64,000 bases of DNA from the NCBI GenBank assembly GCA_010909725.1, contig JAACMV010000016.1, positions 248,001 to 312,000 of the forward strand, read 5' to 3'. How positions within the stretch are numbered: position 1 is the first letter of the stretch; every line of letters begins with the position of its first letter. A model generated the notes under the pieces. It did not search any database. It was not told where the DNA came from and was given only the letters and a program-made list of their open reading frames with translations. The position numbers and the translations under genes were made by a program. Source of the stretch: Picochlorum sp. 'celeri' (lineage: Eukaryota; Chlorophyta; Trebouxiophyceae). Shown piece after piece: positions 1 through 10,672 of the stretch.

Positions 1-1349
1 GGTATCAGGACACGTTGCAGCATGATTTGAAACTTGTAGAAGTATCTAATGATATTATCCAAGAATTAATGGAAGATCGGTGCGTGCTGCCACAAGTGAG
101 CATTCAAATTCAATTCAAATTTGGAATTCGATGCCTGCCCTGAATAGATCTACATCTATCCTATTGTTGCTACTGTTTTTGAATCTTCAGGATTGTATTC
201 AAAGGATGTGAGAACGAGGAGGCTGTATTGTGTTCCGCGACCAATACCTATCGCGTGAGGGAGGTGGAAACGACCAATTTGGTCATGCTGATTGAAGACC
301 CATCACTACCAGACTCTGCTGCATCTCAAGACATGATTGACGCGAGCGATGCAGATCCTAGCACATCGTATATGGGTAGGGCCACACAGCAGGCGATGTT
401 GGATCAAGGCAGCAGTGGCCACGAGCCTGTGACTGTAACAGCGCTGGTCAATGCTCACCTTGAGCTGACTCGAATGAAGCCCAGGCTCCACACACTCGAC
501 CGTCTGTTAAAAGAAACACACGTTATTCGAGATATAACTTCAGAAGACGGAGCCGACTCACAGATGCCTGCCGGAGAGGATTGGGAGACACTTGTAGATA
601 CTGTTCAGGCGAGTCCCAAGGAAATATCTCAAGCGCTGCAGGAGATTGATGCGGTAAGAATTCGAGGTACATGGATGGGTGTCTCTCAAGAAGCATTTTC
701 CATGTTTGTAAAGATTCTTCTGCTGACAATCACAGAGCAGGGGTGGACGTTGGGCAACGTACCAGACATTCCTTTGGCAGAGGAACTGGAAAAGAATGGG
801 GTATGTGGCCAATTGACGCTTCAACTCTTGCATAGAATATCGACAGGACAGGAAACAAATATGGTGAATATGATTGAAGAACTTGATAGAGAAGACTGGA
901 GGGAGAGAGAGACCAGGCTGTATGCCCTGGATGTCAGGCACGTGTGCAAACACGTGGGCATTGGGATACTCTTGGAACAGCAACATTGGGACAACTTGGA
1001 TGAGTTCATGGCAGCATGGAAGTCTGCTCTACCTGAAGATATCAAACCTACGTCTGACATGCTACGAGGAGAGTGTTTGGTGATACGATTACCACCGCGA
1101 AAAGATGTGATTGGAGAGCAGCTTGAACAATTTTCCATTCAAAAGTTATCTGAAACAGAACTGCCCCGCGACCCCGAGGACCGATTCGATCACCTCTTTC
1201 GAATCCAAAAGGAATGGACATTTGATCAAGTTCAGCCATACATCCACAACCTCATCGACGAGGGCCAGACAGAAGAGGAGCTGTTACTGCAGTATGCCAG
1301 GCCAAGTCAGACTCGCCCAGAGGATGAGACCACCTACACAGCTCGGTGA
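1..1349 (+). CDS. DCC1: Sister chromatid cohesion protein DCC1 (5' partial)
   Basis: DCC1 is a subunit of the Ctf18-RFC clamp loader, which acts at replication forks in the nucleus to support sister-chromatid cohesion. Exons are <1..79 and 191..1349. The 111-nt intron runs from GTGCGT to TTCAG. Splicing joins the start fragment to a stretch containing the family motif FKGCENEEAVLCS followed by TYRVREVETTN. About 411 residues are visible, close to or above the usual family length, so only a little of the N-terminus is missing. The distal part has the predicted winged-helix-like organisation of DCC1. A TGTAA at 1407 lies shortly after the stop. The next gene starts 72 bp downstream on the same strand. 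Confidence 0.88.
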
Positions 1350-1421
1350 TGAAGATCCTGTATTCACCCACCCCAGCCACCATTATTCATAATTTATATT
1401 AATGTATGTAACTTCAGTAGT

Positions 1422-3399
1422 ATGAATGCGGTGAGAATAGAGTTTGCTGAATCAGTAGCAGAGAGCCTTGGCATCACTGCTACGAAAGAGGCTCTCCGCT
1501 CGCTCGCATCAGACGTTGATTATAAACTCAGGGAAATTGTAGAGGTACGAAAACAGGTAGCAGTTCGAGGATATGCTGCAAGGCAGGGACTGACCTGCGT
1601 CATTTTTTTTATTCAGCACGCCAAGAAAATTGCTAGAAAGTCGAGGAGATCTACGATTAACGCTGATGACATCAACAATGCATTCCGAAATTTGAATATT
1701 GAGGTACGTGGTTTAGATGGGGTAGTGACGAGGGATGTCTATGACAGGAATTGGTGGAATATTGCAGCCAGTGTATGGGCTTTCAAATACGTCAGACCCA
1801 TTCCGATTTGCGAAATTAGCGGGCCATGCGCAGGCTCTTCGTGTAGAGGATCCGATCATTCCTTTGGATGCTGCATTGGAGAAGGCACTGCCTCCTCCTC
1901 CATGGGAGGCTGGGGTGCGAATTCATTGGTTGTCCATTCATGGGGTGCAGCCAAATATCCCTGAAAACGTGCCCATGTTACCTCCTGAGCATCGTCCTAA
2001 GCGTCAAAAGAAGGAGATGTTGGCTCCAGAGCCAGAAATAAATGCCAATGTGAATGGTGAAGCTGGGAAGGACCAACAAGGATCTGGCCATGGGGGAGAG
2101 GGTGCTGTGCATGATGCTCCTGGAGGGGTTTTGGTGAAAGCGCCCCTAAAACATGTGTTGAGCAAGGAACTGAACATGTATATGGATCAAATTATGAAGG
2201 CTTTGGAGGAAGGGTCGAGCCAACGTGGAAGAGTGCTTGATGCAACCTTGGCGAGTTTGAGGCTGGATGCTGGCCTTCAGCCTCTAGCGCCATATTTATG
2301 CCATAGATTTGCCGATAAAATACTAGTGGAATGTGGAAAAGAGGTGCCGTCGACTGACAAGGTATCAACTCGGTATCACGCAGTCAAGCTGGTCAATATT
2401 CTCAGAGCAGCAGAGTGCATTGCCTCCAATAGAACAGTTGATCTGAGTTGGTATTTACACGAATTAATACCAGCAATCATGGATGTGATTCTTGATGCTC
2501 CCCAGATTTATGTTGATGTGAAAATGAAGGAAAAAGAGAGCATGAGGGAGTTGAACAGAAAGTACAGGTGGGATCAGAGAGAGTTTGGAGCCAAGGCTAT
2601 TGCAAGCATCTGCTCGAACTACCCAGAAGTGGCCCCTCGCGTCCAAAAACAATTCGTTCAGAGTCTAAAGGTAGACCCAGAAAAATTCTTGCCCACCATA
2701 TACGGCGCGATCCTTGGTCTCGCATGCCAGGGACAACGAGCAGTACAAACCCTGCTGCTGCCAAATATGATTCCTCTGATTCGGAATATAGTCGCACATG
2801 CGAAGCAATGTAGTACAAGAGAACTAGATATTGTACGAAATGCATTGCTGTCTGTCGCAGGACCGGTCGTATGCAATCAATCTGGAAGGCTACCGCAAGA
2901 TGCCAAATTCTCGCATGTACGCCCTTCTGTGTCTCTCATCGGCACGATAGAATATCAGGAAAGGCGAGCTAGCAACGATACGCCCTTGTCGAAAGCAGAG
3001 ATGTTTAGTGAAGACAAAGAAGACCCGTGTATCCAATTCTGCCAAGATCCTGAGAGTGTGAAACTGAGCCAGGCATGGCTGCGCACATATGTGGGCAAGG
3101 CAAAAATGCACAGCATGTCTGGTGCGTCAGGAGAGGCATATCATCCATCTATCACATACAAACTTGCAGATGGAAAGATTCAGTACAAACACACGGCTGC
3201 ATACACAAAATGTATTAAGCAACTGGAAGTATTTCCCTCAGACACCCATGTCTTCCGCAGGTACGCATCACTGCTTCAGGATGCATATGCACAGGATGCC
3301 AACCCAGCAGAATCACTCAACCTGATACATGATATCTTTGGTAGACAATCTGACCCATACGTGACGACAAGGCTGCATACAAATGACGTATTCTTGTAA
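1422..3399 (+). CDS. TAF6: TFIID subunit TAF6
   Basis: TAF6 is a core subunit of general transcription factor TFIID. It pairs with TAF9 through a histone fold. Exons are 1422..1544, 1617..1703 and 1768..3399, giving 613 aa. Introns are 72 and 64 nt. The histone fold spans about residues 1-70 (ESLGITATKEALRSLASDV, then KIARKSRRSTINADDI). It is followed by the conserved linker containing VYGLSNTSDPFRF and HWLSIHGVQP(N)IPEN, then the alpha-helical HEAT-type C-terminal domain (about 230-420) with RKYRWDQREFGAK-like sequence. The first intron is a multiple of three with no stop, so retention would insert 24 residues into the histone fold. The start ATG was chosen because it opens directly onto the histone fold. 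Confidence 0.95.
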
Positions 3400-3613
3400 A
3401 TTTGTAATTGACATGCCACATGATGAGACACTCTCCCATCAAACACTCACCGTGATGGGGAATAAGCACCCCGCTTGCATTGCGGCCGACCAAGCTCGTC
3501 CGACAATGGACGCCCATTCATGGAAGCAAGAAATGATTGGTTCATGCTACTGCACCACTGACATAATAAATTATTTCTAGTAGTGTACATCGTTACTATA
3601 GTCCTACATCATC

Positions 3614-4158
3614 ATGTCTTCCGCTCTCGTTTGGGAATTGGTCAAGAAGAACAACTGCTTCCTTTCAAAGAACTTGAATGGAACAGTCTGGTCTAAAGAG
3701 CCATCTAATCTGTACGTACTATTCTTTAATATATACTATCAGGCCTGGTTGCAACAGCCGACTGATCTGGATGCAATTGCGTTTGACATCCCTGTTGCGG
3801 CGGAATCGCCTTGGTCGCTATCATCGATGTGAATTGCCGCAGATTGCCTTATACTAACCATCATGTGTATATTTCGTACAGGACTGGAACCCACAGCTAC
3901 AAATTCTCAGGACTCGCCAACAGGGGAAGCAATGTTGGAGTGACTGAAGAGGATGGCGTCGTGACTTTGAGCGTGACCTGCAAGAAGCAGGCCCAGAAGA
4001 CTCACAAGATTCCAGTGAAGAAGAATGCTCGTCGTGCTGCCTACGCTGCTGGAGCTGTGACCAAGAAGGTCCGCCCAGATCTCGAGAAGGTTGCCAAGGC
4101 CAAGGCCTCTGCTGTGAGCCGTGGTCTCAGAACCCGAAAAGCCTTAGCCAGCAAGTAA
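3614..4158 (+). CDS. RPL28: Cytosolic 60S ribosomal protein eL28
   Basis: eL28 is a protein of the cytosolic large ribosomal subunit. Exons are 3614..3711 and 3882..4158, giving 124 aa. The 170-nt intron is long for this genome. It starts GTACGT, ends ACAG, and has a textbook branch-point-like TACTAAC about 25 nt before the acceptor. The spliced protein reads EPSNL-TGTHSYKFSGLANR, the expected eL28 core, followed by a basic C-terminus. The stop lies 29 bp from the stop of the convergent thioesterase gene, so the 3' UTRs must overlap or be very short. Confidence 0.95.
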
Positions 4159-4187
4159 ACCATCTATATATATATTACATTATAATA

Positions 4188-5135
4188 TCAAAATGTTAGT
4201 TTATTCTTGAGCCTTTCTACAGAATACTTGGCCACTTCACTCACGAGTTTGAGCAATTTTGGAGTCACAAACAGTGCCCTGGATGTGGCATACACCCTCC
4301 CATCCGGCCCATCGGACAACGTCGCTGTCATGGACAGCTTTCTACCCTCAAACTTTTCCAAGGTTGCTGTGCATAATACTGTACTGCTAGCAGCAATCTT
4401 TGATTTATAGCTCACATCTAATTGCACTGTGTATGCAGGTCCCAGAAAGGAGACCGCCTTTGACTTTTTCAGACAATACAACAGCCCTCCAAACACCTCG
4501 TCAAATATAGCCGCAGTCAAACCTCCATGAACAATCTTTGGCCATCCCGCCACCTCTCGACCCAGAGCCACCACGGCCCTAAACTCTGTCTTGTCCTTTG
4601 AGTAGAACCCTTCAATATCATTTATCAGTCCACGAGCAACAAACGCACTAAACATGTGATCATCCTCCAAAAAGGGATGATCCTGCTTCAGTAAATCCTC
4701 AGCACACAGTACCTTTCGATACGATGTCGTTCCTGATACGTCTTCATACCAATCCACATCCGCAAAGGACTTTTGCTCTTGTTCCTGCTGCTGCTGCTGC
4801 TCCATTGCCAGCTCTCTATTCTTCCTCACCTGAGGCGATTCATGCTCCTTGTCCTGGAACATTTGAATGCCTAGTCCAGCTCCCATAAGACCACCCAATG
4901 CTGCTGCAGCAGACACGATCAAGGACCCCGCTTGCGTTGACCCATGCCCTCCAGAAGACGACGGGGACGACGGAGATGAGGAGGACCCACATCTGATACC
5001 AGAAGATTGACCACTTCCTCTATTTTGTATGGATCCACGAGCTCTGCTACTGCTACCACCCACGCGGTGGAAATGAAGTGGCACGCATGGCTGCCTCGCA
5101 GACAACCGCCTCACAATGCCACCTGGAAATCTCAT
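4188..5135 (-). CDS. HotDog-fold acyl-CoA thioesterase-like protein (PaaI/THEM4 type)
   Basis: This is a single-exon protein of 315 aa from the ATG at 5135. An in-frame upstream extension to 5288 exists but looks like leader. The N-terminus (MRFPGGIVRRLSARQ) is basic and Ser-rich, fitting an organelle presequence. It is followed by a Gly/Ala hydrophobic stretch (about residues 75-95) and a poly-Gln run encoded by a CTG/CAG repeat near 4787-4800. The C-terminal half is a HotDog domain with the diagnostic WPKIVHGGLTAAIFDEVFGG motif (helix and putative catalytic Asp). This family hydrolyses acyl-CoA thioesters; the substrate cannot be told. TTACA (TGTAA on this strand) lies 9 nt past the stop. 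Confidence 0.82.
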   Translation of the reverse strand: MRFPGGIVRRLSARQPCVPLHFHRVGGSSSRARGSIQNRGSGQSSGIRCGSSSSPSSPSSSGGHGSTQAGSLIVSAAAALGGLMGAGLGIQMFQDKEHESPQVRKNRELAMEQQQQQEQEQKSFADVDWYEDVSGTTSYRKVLCAEDLLKQDHPFLEDDHMFSAFVARGLINDIEGFYSKDKTEFRAVVALGREVAGWPKIVHGGLTAAIFDEVFGGLLYCLKKSKAVSFLGPAYTVQLDVSYKSKIAASSTVLCTATLEKFEGRKLSMTATLSDGPDGRVYATSRALFVTPKLLKLVSEVAKYSVERLKNKLTF

Positions 5136-5586
5136 ACTACATAAAGTGATGATATCATTACAAGATGAAAACAAGGCTTGGTTCATGGAAGAGGACCATC
5201 GCCAAAGAATTCTCTCAACATGCATGAGTCCCTTGGCTGGTGGCATGCAACCCAATGCAGTGACATGAATTGGGACGAATCCGGTCAATGGCAGCTTTTG
5301 ATGGGATCAGCGGTACAAGGTTCCATCGCTGGGAGTCAAAACTTGTATTCGATGCCAACATCAGCATCTCATTTCTTCCATAGTACTATACAAATCAACA
5401 CATACAGGTATGATATGTACACGTACTGATGCATTCTCAATAATACCAGTGTCGTTGAACGTATTGGTACCAATACTCCAAGGACGCGTTTCTGGAACCC
5501 TTCCCTACTATATGCTATACTCTTTGATAGGTGGTACATTGAGTGCTGAATGTGGTACTTTTCCTGCAGGCATTGATACAATCACG
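5136..5586. other. Divergent intergenic region, thioesterase / cytochrome b5
   Basis: This 451-bp stretch lies between two divergent genes and should hold both promoters. An acceptor-like TTTTCCTGCAG just upstream of the cytochrome b5 ATG could mark a 5'-UTR intron. I see no RNA gene or repeat. Confidence 0.5.
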
Positions 5587-5919
5587 ATGAAGAGCTTTTC
5601 GCCACGATGGGTCGCGGCTGTGGTTGCCTTGGTTCTATGCCTCACACTGCCTCAGCAGATGGTTCATGGTATGGCAGAGTACACTGTCGAAGATGTCGCA
5701 ACACATGATTCCACTGCAAATGGCATCTGGGTTGGGTACAATGGCAAGGTGTACGATATCACAGAGTGGGTGCTACAGCACCCTGGAGGGGCAGAGGTGT
5801 TGTATGCCCTGGCAGGTACAATTGATGAGTTTACCGACAAATTCAATGCTCGCCATGGACCAGGAAGCTATCAAGAAGGTATTTTGAAAGAATACGAGAT
5901 TGGAACACTTGTTACCTGA
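5587..5919 (+). CDS. Cytochrome b5-domain protein with N-terminal signal peptide
   Basis: This is a single-exon haem protein of 110 aa. The ATG at 5587 was chosen because it opens onto a clear hydrophobic signal segment (WVAAVVALVLCLTLP, about residues 8-24). One cytochrome b5 fold follows, with the haem-ligand motif HPGG (in WVLQHPGGAEVL) and the second His in FNARHG. No C-terminal membrane anchor is visible, unlike ER-anchored cytochrome b5, which carries its anchor at the C-terminus. I infer a lumenal or secreted, or N-terminally anchored, small electron carrier. Its partner is unknown. Confidence 0.85.
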   Translation: MKSFSPRWVAAVVALVLCLTLPQQMVHGMAEYTVEDVATHDSTANGIWVGYNGKVYDITEWVLQHPGGAEVLYALAGTIDEFTDKFNARHGPGSYQEGILKEYEIGTLVT

Positions 5920-6494
5920 GACATGCATGGTCCGCGACCTTGTGCTCGGTGGTCTACAATATTGTTTTCATGTGGACATGCTGCTTTCGTTATTGAACAC
6001 ACATGAGAGAGAACTTTTGATTGCATCATTTCTCTTCCTTGTAGTCTTGAGGTGCAAGAATGCCATTGCATAAAACTACTTTGGATAGCACAGCATGTCC
6101 AAAGATCTTTTGGTAGTCCATATTGCTGGTGAGTGATGACCACCATGATTCAATGTCTGTATGTCTACGATGTTTGAATTTCATATTCTGTAATACATAA
6201 TTGTCTAAGATTCGGAGAGAATCTTTGATATGCGACATCTGATACCAAGCAGTATGGGTTACAGCACCATGCATGCACCTGGCCTCTATGCATGAGCTGT
6301 AATTCAGTTATGCCCCTCTTGGAATGACCAATCCGTGTGGGAGTTGTGTGGGCAGGCCACGTGCCCCTTTGGACGAATAGTAGTACTTTTGATTGCTACG
6401 ATCCATTCAGAATCCAATATTTTACGTTACATTTCAAGTGTGCTAGAGTCTGGCGACGATTGCCTTGTAAAGATTCAAACACGTCATACTACAT
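5920..6494. other. Intergenic region upstream of the amine oxidase
   Basis: This 575-bp stretch has no convincing gene on either strand. A G-box CACGTG lies at 6358..6363, about 130 bp before the amine oxidase ATG, and is a candidate bHLH/bZIP site. I see nothing else of note. Confidence 0.45.
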
Positions 6495-7926
6495 ATGCGG
6501 CTCAGAAGTCTCTGTGCCATTCTACTGCTGAGTACCACCCTTGTCTGTGCTCAGGATGGGAATGAAGCCGATGTTATTATTATTGGTGCTGGAATGGCAG
6601 GTGTGACGGCAGCAAGAGATCTGACGGATGCAGGAGTATCAGTTATTGTTCTGGAGGCAAGAGATAGAGTGGGAGGCAGGACATACAGTCTCAATACATC
6701 TGAGGGACCTGTGGATGCTGGGGCTATGTGGTATGTTATAGTTTCAGATGCATGAAGCTTATTTTACGACTCAAACGATTGGTCACCTAATTATCTGCAG
6801 GATCCACGATGCTCAGGAAGGAAATGAACTCTATGACTTTGCAAAAGAAAAAGGGGAAAAGATGTCGAGACTGCAGAACTATAACAGTGGAATAGTCTAT
6901 TCTTTAAACAATACAAGGCTTCCGACAGTGGATTGGATCCGAGCATATGCTACTCAGGGAGAATTCCGCAGGAATGTGGATGCATTCAAAAAAGCTCAAA
7001 GCAATGATACATCAATACCTGATATGTCATTGAATGCCATGTATGAAAATTTCCTAGAGACGGTCGATCCACCCGAGTCCATCATTCCTTCGCTGAATCT
7101 CATGACGCATGCAAACTATCAAGTTTTGCTGAATGCAAACCTGACTGATTTGAGTACACTGAGGTATGGAGATGCCAAGACCTTGCCGGCATTGGATGTG
7201 TTCTTGTATAATGGTTTCGACGTACTTGCTAAAATTCAAGCTGAGGATTTGGATATACGTTTTAATACGCCTGTGAAATCAGTCGAGCAGAGTGAGAGTG
7301 GAGTGACAGTCACGACACATGATGGTGATCAGTATACAGGTCAGTATGTGTTGTCTACTCAGAGCCTGGGATGCCTGAAAGACAACTCCATCGAGTATTC
7401 TCCAGAACTGCCACAGATCAAAAAGCAAGCAATCGACAGCATGGGAATGGGAACCCTGAACAAGGCCATTTTGGTGTTTGATGAGCAGCACTGGGATGAT
7501 ACAGATTTCATCATGAAGGCCATGGAAGATTTGACAGGTGCATGGAAAGTTTTTCTGGACTATAATGGTGTCCTTCAAAAGCCAGTTTTGGTGGCAATCA
7601 ATGTGGCAACCACGGCCGAGAACATGGAAAATATGACTGATGAAGAAACCTATGATGATGTCATGAAGGCATTGAGGGCAATATATCCAAATCTGCCAGA
7701 TGCTGAAGAATTCTATGCAACTCGATGGTTTGAGGACCCATGGTCTCGAGGAAGTTATTCGTATTATGCCGTCGGGAATGAGAAGAATATTACAAGCATT
7801 CTTGCCGAGCCTTTTGACCGAGCACATTTCGCTGGTGAAGCTGCTAGTGATTATCCTGGCACTGTCCTGGGTGCATATCTGAGTGGCAAGACACAGGCAC
7901 GCGCAATCCAACAAAAATTACAGTGA
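6495..7926 (+). CDS. Flavin-containing amine oxidase (polyamine-oxidase type), secretory
   Basis: This is an FAD-dependent oxidase of amines, most like polyamine oxidases, which release H2O2. Exons are 6495..6730 and 6801..7926, giving 453 aa. The 70-nt intron (GTATGT...CTGCAG) splits the Trp codon of the GAMW motif. A signal peptide (about residues 1-19, [17 protein letters not shown]) precedes the dinucleotide-binding motif [17 protein letters not shown] and the [11 protein letters not shown] motif. The C-terminal FAD-binding element [18 protein letters not shown] is intact. Secretion or vacuolar targeting is inferred from the leader. TGTAA at 8005..8009 follows the stop. The exact amine substrate cannot be read from the sequence. 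Confidence 0.92.
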
Positions 7927-8143
7927 TGCCTTGATGTCTGAGTCGAGTGCCTTTGGTTGATGCTCCATACATGTTTTTGTCGTACTTTTTACTGCGTTGC
8001 ATTTTGTAATCCCTTTGTTGTTCCCCATGATCAAGAGTCTTAATTCCTAATTTGGGTCATACAATTCATGACTCCCTTGGTATCCTACCCTGCGTTATTT
8101 GAAAAAATGATAAAAAATCTTTGATTTATTACAAAGACAGAAC

Positions 8144-9609
8144 ATGGTACGGGTATAGAAGAGACAAATCTTGGGTTTCCCTTGACGAAACAGGACAAAA
8201 GTCTGAACGCGTGGACAACTGCGTCAGTCATTGCTTCGTGTACTCACAGTGTTGTTACTCTATATCTATGTAGAACAAACTATTTAGTAATCTGGGGATT
8301 GCAGGGAAGAACTGTTCTGTACAGTTGGAGTTTGTCTCGTCATCGACCGATGGTTCGGAATTGAAGAAGACGAAGGTCAAGGGCCCTCGAGGCCAGGTAG
8401 AAGAGCTTCCATTGTACAAGAATAAAGATACTGTGAAAGGTTTTGTCAAGGTGATCCCTATTCCTGGGAAGCGAGTGGAGCATGTGGGGATTCGAGTGCA
8501 GCTCGTGGGTGAGATTGTCATGGCATCAGATGAGAGCCGTCCTCATGAGATATTGTCGTTGGTGAGGGATCTGGCACCTCCTGGGGAGATGATGTCTCAG
8601 GAGACGTATCCTTTCGAGTTCAAATCGGTGGAAATGGAGTATGATTCGTACAGAGGGACGCGAGTGAAGTTGAGGTATGCTGTGAGGGTGATTGTGGCCC
8701 GGTCTATGGGGCAATCGTTGATTCAGGATTATTATTTTGAAGTTCAAAATCCTGTTGCTGAGATACCCGAGGGAGTAGGAGATCCTATCAAGGTTGGTTT
8801 TGTGCATGCTGTGTATGTAGTGTATAGTGGATGATCACCCTGGTGTTTGTGTGCAGATGGAGGTGGGGATTGAAGATTGTCTGCACATAGAATTTGAATA
8901 TGGTAGGGATTCGTATCATTTGAATGATACTGTGATTGGAAAGATCAATTTCTTGTTGGTAAGGATTAAATTGAAGCATATGGAGTTGGAGATAAAGCGG
9001 CGTGAGACTGTGGGAGGGGGGATGAATGCGAGGTTGGAGAGTACAACAGTTGCCAAGTTTGAGATTATGGATGGAGCTCCTGCGAGAGGGGAATCGATTC
9101 CTATTCGGTTGTATCTGTCTCCTTATGCGCTGACTCCGACGTATGAGAATGTCCATAATAAGTTTGGAGTCAAATATAGCATCAACCTTGTCCTTGTTGA
9201 TGAAGAGGATCGGCGGTACTTTAAGCAGCAAGATATCAAGCTCTATAGACTCGAGTCTATGGCGGCATCGGCGTCTTGGGATTTGATTAGTGGTTCGATG
9301 ACGCATTATCTTGATCATGTCCCTGAAGTATCGCCTCGTGAGGCTACGAGCCCTCAACAGGAGGAGAGAATAGAAGAAGAAGAAAGCCTTCAAAAGGAGG
9401 AGAGAATAGAGACAAAAGAAAGCCCGCCGCCAGAGGATAAGGATACGGAGAAACAAGACGACAATATAGGAGACGATAAGGATGATAAAGTAAAAGAGAG
9501 CGTAGAAGAAGAGTCGAAAGAAGAAGAAAAACCTGGTGAGATTGTTTTTGGTGAAGCCATGTCTTCTGATGATGAGTGCATCGAAGAGGTGGACTTGGGC
9601 TCCCCGTAG
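8144..9609 (+). CDS. VPS26: Retromer subunit VPS26 with acidic C-terminal tail
   Basis: VPS26 is the arrestin-fold subunit of retromer, which recycles cargo from endosomes. My model has exon 1 8144..8146 (the ATG alone), exon 2 8274..8792 and exon 3 8857..9609, giving 424 aa. The predicted N-terminus MNKLFSNLGIAGKNC parallels plant VPS26, and no ATG lies in frame upstream in exon 2, which supports the start-codon-only exon. Diagnostic motifs are MEVGIEDCLHIEFEY, KIKFLLVRIK-like and NLVLVDEEDRRYFKQQ. Family members are usually about 300-330 aa. Here a Glu/Lys-rich tail of about 100 residues is added. COQ5 begins 65 bp downstream on the same strand. Confidence 0.9.
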
Positions 9610-9674
9610 TAATCTTTTTCTCACTCTAATTTATAAAAGTAATAAATACATTTAGGATTTATCCATAGTACAGG

Positions 9675-10654
9675 ATGAATAGTCTCGCGAGACGTCGTCT
9701 CGTGACGCACATGTCCACCACATGTCGACAATTCTTTAGTGCCCCAATGTCCTTTTTTTCTTCTAAACACGACGATAGAAAAGAAGAAACGATAGATTTT
9801 GGTAAGTGTATCTCCTCGGATCATCATTTCCCATGACGCAATGTTTGAAAGGACCCCATATGATCCTTGCAGGTTTTAAAACTATTGAGAAGGAGAAGAA
9901 ACAGAGTCTTGTGAGGGAGGTGTTTGATAGTGTTGCGCCTTCATATGATATAATGAATGATCTGATGAGTGGTGGGCTTCATAGAGTATGGAAAGATAGG
10001 TTTGTGGAGAAGCTAGCTCCATTTCCAGGGATGAAGCACATTGATGTAGCTGGAGGTACTGGGGATGTTGCATGCAGAGTATTGAGGGCTATACAGTCGG
10101 CTGAACAATTGCAGACACAGAGAGAGTCCACTACAGGCATGGATAGTGATAGTACCGTAACGGTGTTTGATATTAATGCGGCAATGCTAGAAGAAGGGAA
10201 GAAGAAGACAGCAGGGATGCGTGGTCTGGATGCTTCACGGTTATCATGGGTGGAGGGGAGTGCGGAAGAGCTTCCTTTCAAAGACAACACGTTTGATTCG
10301 TACACCATAGCGTTCGGTATTAGAAATGTGACGAATAGAGATGTAGCATTGGCAGAAGCGTACAGAGTTCTCAAGCCAGGAGGGCGATTTTTGTGCTTGG
10401 AGTTTTCAAAGGTGGTTGTCCCTGGACTGCGCCAAATCTATGACGAATATTCATTTCGGGTGATCCCAGAGATTGGTAGAATCGTAGCAGGTGATGCTGA
10501 TAGTTACAAATACTTGGTGGAGAGCATACGAATGTTTCCTGATCAAGAGGCATTTGCTGAGATGATTCGAGATGCAGGATTTTGCCATGTGGACTATGAA
10601 AATCTAACAGCAGGCGTGACTGCCATACACAGTGGTCTCAAAAAGGCGACATGA
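9675..10654 (+). CDS. COQ5: COQ5, 2-methoxy-6-polyprenyl-1,4-benzoquinol methylase, mitochondrial
   Basis: COQ5 is an SAM-dependent C-methyltransferase of ubiquinone biosynthesis (UbiE/COQ5 family). Exons are 9675..9801 and 9873..10654, giving 302 aa. The 71-nt intron has a GTAAGT donor, unusual in this window. The N-terminus is Arg/Ser-rich ([17 protein letters not shown]), as expected for a mitochondrial presequence. The catalytic core shows [22 protein letters not shown], the SAM motif [14 protein letters not shown] and [15 protein letters not shown]. The stop lies 18 bp from the stop of the convergent gene. Confidence 0.95.
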
Positions 10655-10672
10655 TGAGGCGATGCGGTTTCC

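Noticed and set aside
3712..3881. snoRNA inside the long eL28 intron
   Set aside because: I looked for C/D and H/ACA boxes and found only partial matches (isolated CTGA, no good RTGATGA partner), so I do not call one.
8788..9624. Long antisense open frame (278 aa) opposite VPS26
   Set aside because: It is the complement of VPS26 coding sequence and its Glu-rich tail, giving Arg/Phe/Leu-rich low-complexity protein. VPS26 motifs on the plus strand are decisive.
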